A stretch of DNA of 64,000 nt from Synechococcus sp. CS-1328 (GTDB lineage Bacteria > Cyanobacteriota > Cyanobacteriia > PCC-6307 > Cyanobiaceae): NCBI RefSeq assembly GCF_025128095.1, contig NZ_JAHLYT010000007.1, positions 27,873 to 91,872 on the forward strand, written 5' to 3'. The position numbers and the translations under genes were made by a program. This document shows positions 61,747 through 64,000 of this stretch, piece after piece (the stretch's first letter is position 1; each line of letters starts with the position of its first letter). The notes under the pieces were generated by a model. The model saw nothing but the letters and a program-made list of their open reading frames with translations. It ran no database searches and had not been told where the DNA came from.

Positions 61747-62241
61747 TCATCTCCTGCGGCGCAGGATCCGTGGCAGGCGCGGCATCGGGTCGCCGTCCTG
61801 CAGGAGATGCAGCCAGCTACTCGCCTCCAGGCCGATCAGGGCGGTGAGCAGCAGGGGGCGTTGGTCGTGCCAGAGCCGCGCAGCGGCCTGGATCAGCCTG
61901 GCCGGCGCTGGACTGCCGAGCGGCTGCAGCAGCAGGCTCAGTAGCAGGATCCAGGCCGCCAGGTAAAGCAGCCGCCCGCCGGTGCCGATCAGGGGGCTGT
62001 GGGAGAGCAGGGAACGGTGCGATAGGCCCCGCCGGTAGGGCCACCAAAGCCAGCGCAGCAGGCCCCAGCGGCGGGTGGCATTGGAGCGGGTGTCGAGATC
62101 CGGCGACAGCCACAGCCCGCCCACCAGGAACGCCAGGCTGGCCGTTGCCACACCCACGATTCCCAGCAGGGGCCACCACAGCAACCCGAAGGGCAGGCTC
62201 AGCAGGCAGGTGGTGCGGTCGTGGTCGGTGCCGCTGGCCAT
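61747..62241 (-). CDS. DUF2227-type membrane protein (putative metal binding)
   Basis: This 164-residue protein has three or four hydrophobic segments and the motifs WLSPDLDTRSNATRRWG and YRRGLSHRSLLSHSPLIGT, plus LHLLQDGD near the end. The conserved Asp and His residues resemble DUF2227/YdjM-type putative metal-dependent membrane proteins common in cyanobacteria. The activity is unproven. It lies 33 bp upstream of mazG on the same strand and may share its transcript. Confidence 0.83.
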   Translation of the reverse strand: MASGTDHDRTTCLLSLPFGLLWWPLLGIVGVATASLAFLVGGLWLSPDLDTRSNATRRWGLLRWLWWPYRRGLSHRSLLSHSPLIGTGGRLLYLAAWILLLSLLLQPLGSPAPARLIQAAARLWHDQRPLLLTALIGLEASSWLHLLQDGDPMPRLPRILRRRR

Positions 62242-62291
62242 GAACCGGTCGTTTTCCCGTCAGTGTTCCGGCTGCTCAGTGTGCCGGCTGC

Positions 62292-63296
62292 TCAGGTCTG
62301 GGGAAGTTCTTCCGGGGCTCGGCCCCGCGGCAGCACGTTGAACCGGAGTCGCACCTGTTCGAGGGGGAGGCCGAAGTGTTCCCAGGGATCGATGCCGGCC
62401 AACAGGTCCACGTTCACATGGGAGCCGTGGTCGAGGCCCGCAAAGATCCGATCCACGTCCAGCTGGCCACGCCCGGCCGGCACAAAGGGCGAGGTGCCGA
62501 TGCCGAGCTCGAATTCCGCCAGGGCGAACATCAGCAGATAGAAGGGGTCCACCCGCTCGAAGCCCGCCTGGAAGCCCAGCACCGCGCCCTCCTCGGCGGG
62601 GGTGGTGCCGTAGCCACCCAGCACATGGCAGCAGTCGTGGTGCATCACCGGTGGTGGCGGTCCGCCCAGCTCCCCGGGGAACTGGAAGCCGTTGCGGTCG
62701 ATGAAGTTGGCGTAGGCCAGCCCAAAACTGCCTTCCGGGTAGCTCCGCAGCTGCCGGTAGCGCTCGGCCATGGCCCGATCCTCCTGGCCGAGCAGCACCC
62801 GGGCGCTGGCCAGGACGGCGGGCAGCCCCTCCTGACGCCACATCGCCCCGGCGGCCTGGGGGATGAAGCCACGCCGCGCCACATCGAGGCGCACCAGCCA
62901 GGCCTGGTGCTCCATCACCTGGTGGAAGGTGCGTACCGGGCCCGGATCCACGTTGAGACACTGGGCAGTCCGCTCCAGCAGATCCACCTGCTGCGGCGTG
63001 GGCGTGCCGTCGAACAGGGCCACCAGGGTCATGCCGCGCAGGATGCGCTCGCGCCACTGGGGATCGGGATTGACCGCGTTCACCCGGGTGGCCAGGGCTT
63101 CTGGAGCGATGTCCGGCAGGGTCTCCAGTTCCAGATCGAGGTGCAGGAGGTGATCACGAACGCCCCGGATCGCGGCCATGGCCTTGGCCGATGGTGTGCC
63201 GCGCAGGCGGGCGATGGTCATCAGGGCGGCCAGCCCGGCCTCGCCGATCGCCTGACGCTGGTCGTCCGGCAGGGTGGCCTGAACGTTGATCGTCAT
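62292..63296 (-). CDS. Coq4-like protein with an N-terminal helical domain
   Basis: This 334-residue protein has an N-terminal helical half (about 15-110) reminiscent of TerB-like domains. Its C-terminal half carries HDCCH followed by 11 residues and Glu, the HDxxHx11E zinc motif of Coq4. LRSYPEGSFGLAYANFID precedes it, also Coq4-like. In ubiquinone producers Coq4 decarboxylates/hydroxylates the quinone ring. Cyanobacteria make plastoquinone and no ubiquinone, so the role here must differ or concern another quinone-like or lipid substrate. No signal or membrane segment is obvious. Confidence 0.78.
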   Translation of the reverse strand: MTINVQATLPDDQRQAIGEAGLAALMTIARLRGTPSAKAMAAIRGVRDHLLHLDLELETLPDIAPEALATRVNAVNPDPQWRERILRGMTLVALFDGTPTPQQVDLLERTAQCLNVDPGPVRTFHQVMEHQAWLVRLDVARRGFIPQAAGAMWRQEGLPAVLASARVLLGQEDRAMAERYRQLRSYPEGSFGLAYANFIDRNGFQFPGELGGPPPPVMHHDCCHVLGGYGTTPAEEGAVLGFQAGFERVDPFYLLMFALAEFELGIGTSPFVPAGRGQLDVDRIFAGLDHGSHVNVDLLAGIDPWEHFGLPLEQVRLRFNVLPRGRAPEELPQT

Positions 63297-63355
63297 GGCG
63301 GAGTCCTCACGGGGGCCAGCTTGAGCGCAGACGAGAGCGTTCAGGGGCAGAGCGC

Positions 63356-63607
63356 TCAGTAGCAGAGATCAATGTTGCCAGTGCCTCGCTGCTGCTGTTG
63401 CACGCAGCTGTTGACGTTCTCCTGATCGATCTCCTTCCCCCCGTTCGGCTCCTCGGTGGGCCAGGAGCTGACCAGCAAGAGCAGCAATCCGCCGGCGATC
63501 GTGATCACCACACTGGCCCGGCGGAAGGTGAACCAGGCCTGCTCAAGCCGGACTTTCCTTTCCAGTGCACGGATGCGGGTCGTGCGCTTCGCGTCCTCTC
63601 CGCTCAC
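63356..63607 (-). CDS. Small single-span membrane protein (83 residues)
   Basis: A charged N-terminus (RTTRIRALERKVRLEQAW) precedes one hydrophobic helix (about 30-47, ASVVITIAGGLLLLLVS) and a polar tail with two cysteines, ending NIDLCY. The start codon is GTG at 63607. The positive-inside rule suggests the N-terminus is in the cytoplasm. The family is not recognised; coding status is supported by composition and spacing only. Confidence 0.55.
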   Translation of the reverse strand: MSGEDAKRTTRIRALERKVRLEQAWFTFRRASVVITIAGGLLLLLVSSWPTEEPNGGKEIDQENVNSCVQQQQRGTGNIDLCY

Positions 63608-63687
63608 ATCCTCTGCCCAGTTGGCCAGAGCCCGATCCTCTCACTGGCGGGCAGCAGGCACACCGGCAGCAGGCACAATGGAGAGGC

Positions 63688-63759
<72 letters not shown>

Positions 63760-63865
63760 TCTGCAAAGCCCAGGCCAGGACAGGGTTTCTGGGTGGTCGA
63801 GCCCAAGGGCCGTCGGAGTGCTGTTGGGCTTGTTAGAGCAAAAATGCGCTGATTTTTCCGCTAAG

Positions 63866-64000
63866 GAGACTCTGGAAAACCCCGCCACCCTGCGCGAGAA
63901 TAGCCGTGTGATCGCAGGCGTGGACAGGCTTCATGGCCCCCAAGCAGTTTGGTTTTGGTGATTACGAGCAGTCCACGGCCAAAAAGCGCACCCGGCGAGA
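63866..64000 (+). mobile_element. Left end of an IS5-type insertion sequence (cut by window edge)
   Basis: A transposase start at 63933 is preceded at about 63866 by GAGACTCTGGAAAA, resembling IS5-group terminal inverted repeats. The element continues beyond 64000, so the right end and target duplication cannot be checked. It lies about 105 bp downstream of tRNA-Val. Confidence 0.55.
63933..64000 (+). CDS. IS5-family transposase, N-terminal fragment
   Basis: The frame from the ATG at 63933 encodes MAPKQFGFGDYEQSTAKKRT and stays open to the edge. This matches the typical N-terminus of IS5-family (IS1031/IS5-like) transposases, which continues into a DDE nuclease. Only 22 residues are visible, so the assignment rests on this segment. 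Confidence 0.65.
   Translation, partial: MAPKQFGFGDYEQSTAKKRTRR

Overview
The window is about 64 kb of GC-rich, gene-dense chromosome. It most likely comes from a freshwater or euryhaline picocyanobacterium of the Cyanobium/Synechococcus type. This is inferred from the complete urea system (ureABC, ureDEFG, urtABCDE) with a cyanobacterial NtcA box (GTA-N8-TAC), a gpgS-type glucosylglycerate gene, two Nif11-type small proteins, and many overlapping start/stop codons. No 16S gene or photosystem gene is present to confirm it.

Layout. 0-6.1 kb: two tandem paralogous PAS-GGDEF-EAL proteins and a GAF/HD-GYP protein whose HD residues are lost. 6.1-14.6 kb: a small Cys4 protein, then a minus-strand cluster of circularly permuted ATP-grasp, alpha-E, transglutaminase, glycogen phosphorylase and stand-alone DUF2126 protein. 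15.3 kb: a PilZ protein. 15.9-18.4 kb: ureABC. 18.5-25.8 kb: an accessory block lying between ureA and ureD, holding a secreted TPR-CHAT protease with two tightly linked partners, a second TPR protein, a small secreted protein and a broken CDP-alcohol phosphatidyltransferase. 25.8-34.3 kb: ureD, ureEFG and the urea ABC transporter.

34.4-42.3 kb: pabC-pabB-queC (minus), a divergent ecotin, then pyrG-queE-CHASE/GGDEF (minus). 42.4-47.5 kb: dps, a Nif11 protein, aspS, an MFS transporter and a Nudix hydrolase. 47.5-52.1 kb: a compact minus-strand operon gcvT-folK-gpgS-DHPS-like-pteridine-reductase-like SDR. 52.3-55 kb: a second Cys-rich small protein, a cyclic-nucleotide-binding-domain protein, and speE-speB. 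55-59.4 kb: a sulfatase, a Nif11 protein and a frameshifted secreted-type protein. 59.4-64 kb: arfB, Tat-exported beta carbonic anhydrase, mazG, a DUF2227 membrane protein, a Coq4-like protein, a small membrane protein, tRNA-Val(TAC) and the 5' end of an IS5-type element cut by the window edge.

Themes. Urea is imported by UrtABCDE, whose operon carries an NtcA site and an attenuator-like terminator after urtA, and is hydrolysed by urease. Cyclic-di-GMP turnover and sensing recur (four signalling enzymes or relatives plus PilZ). Pterin, folate and one-carbon genes cluster twice. The most system-like candidate is the CHAT operon interrupting the urease genes.
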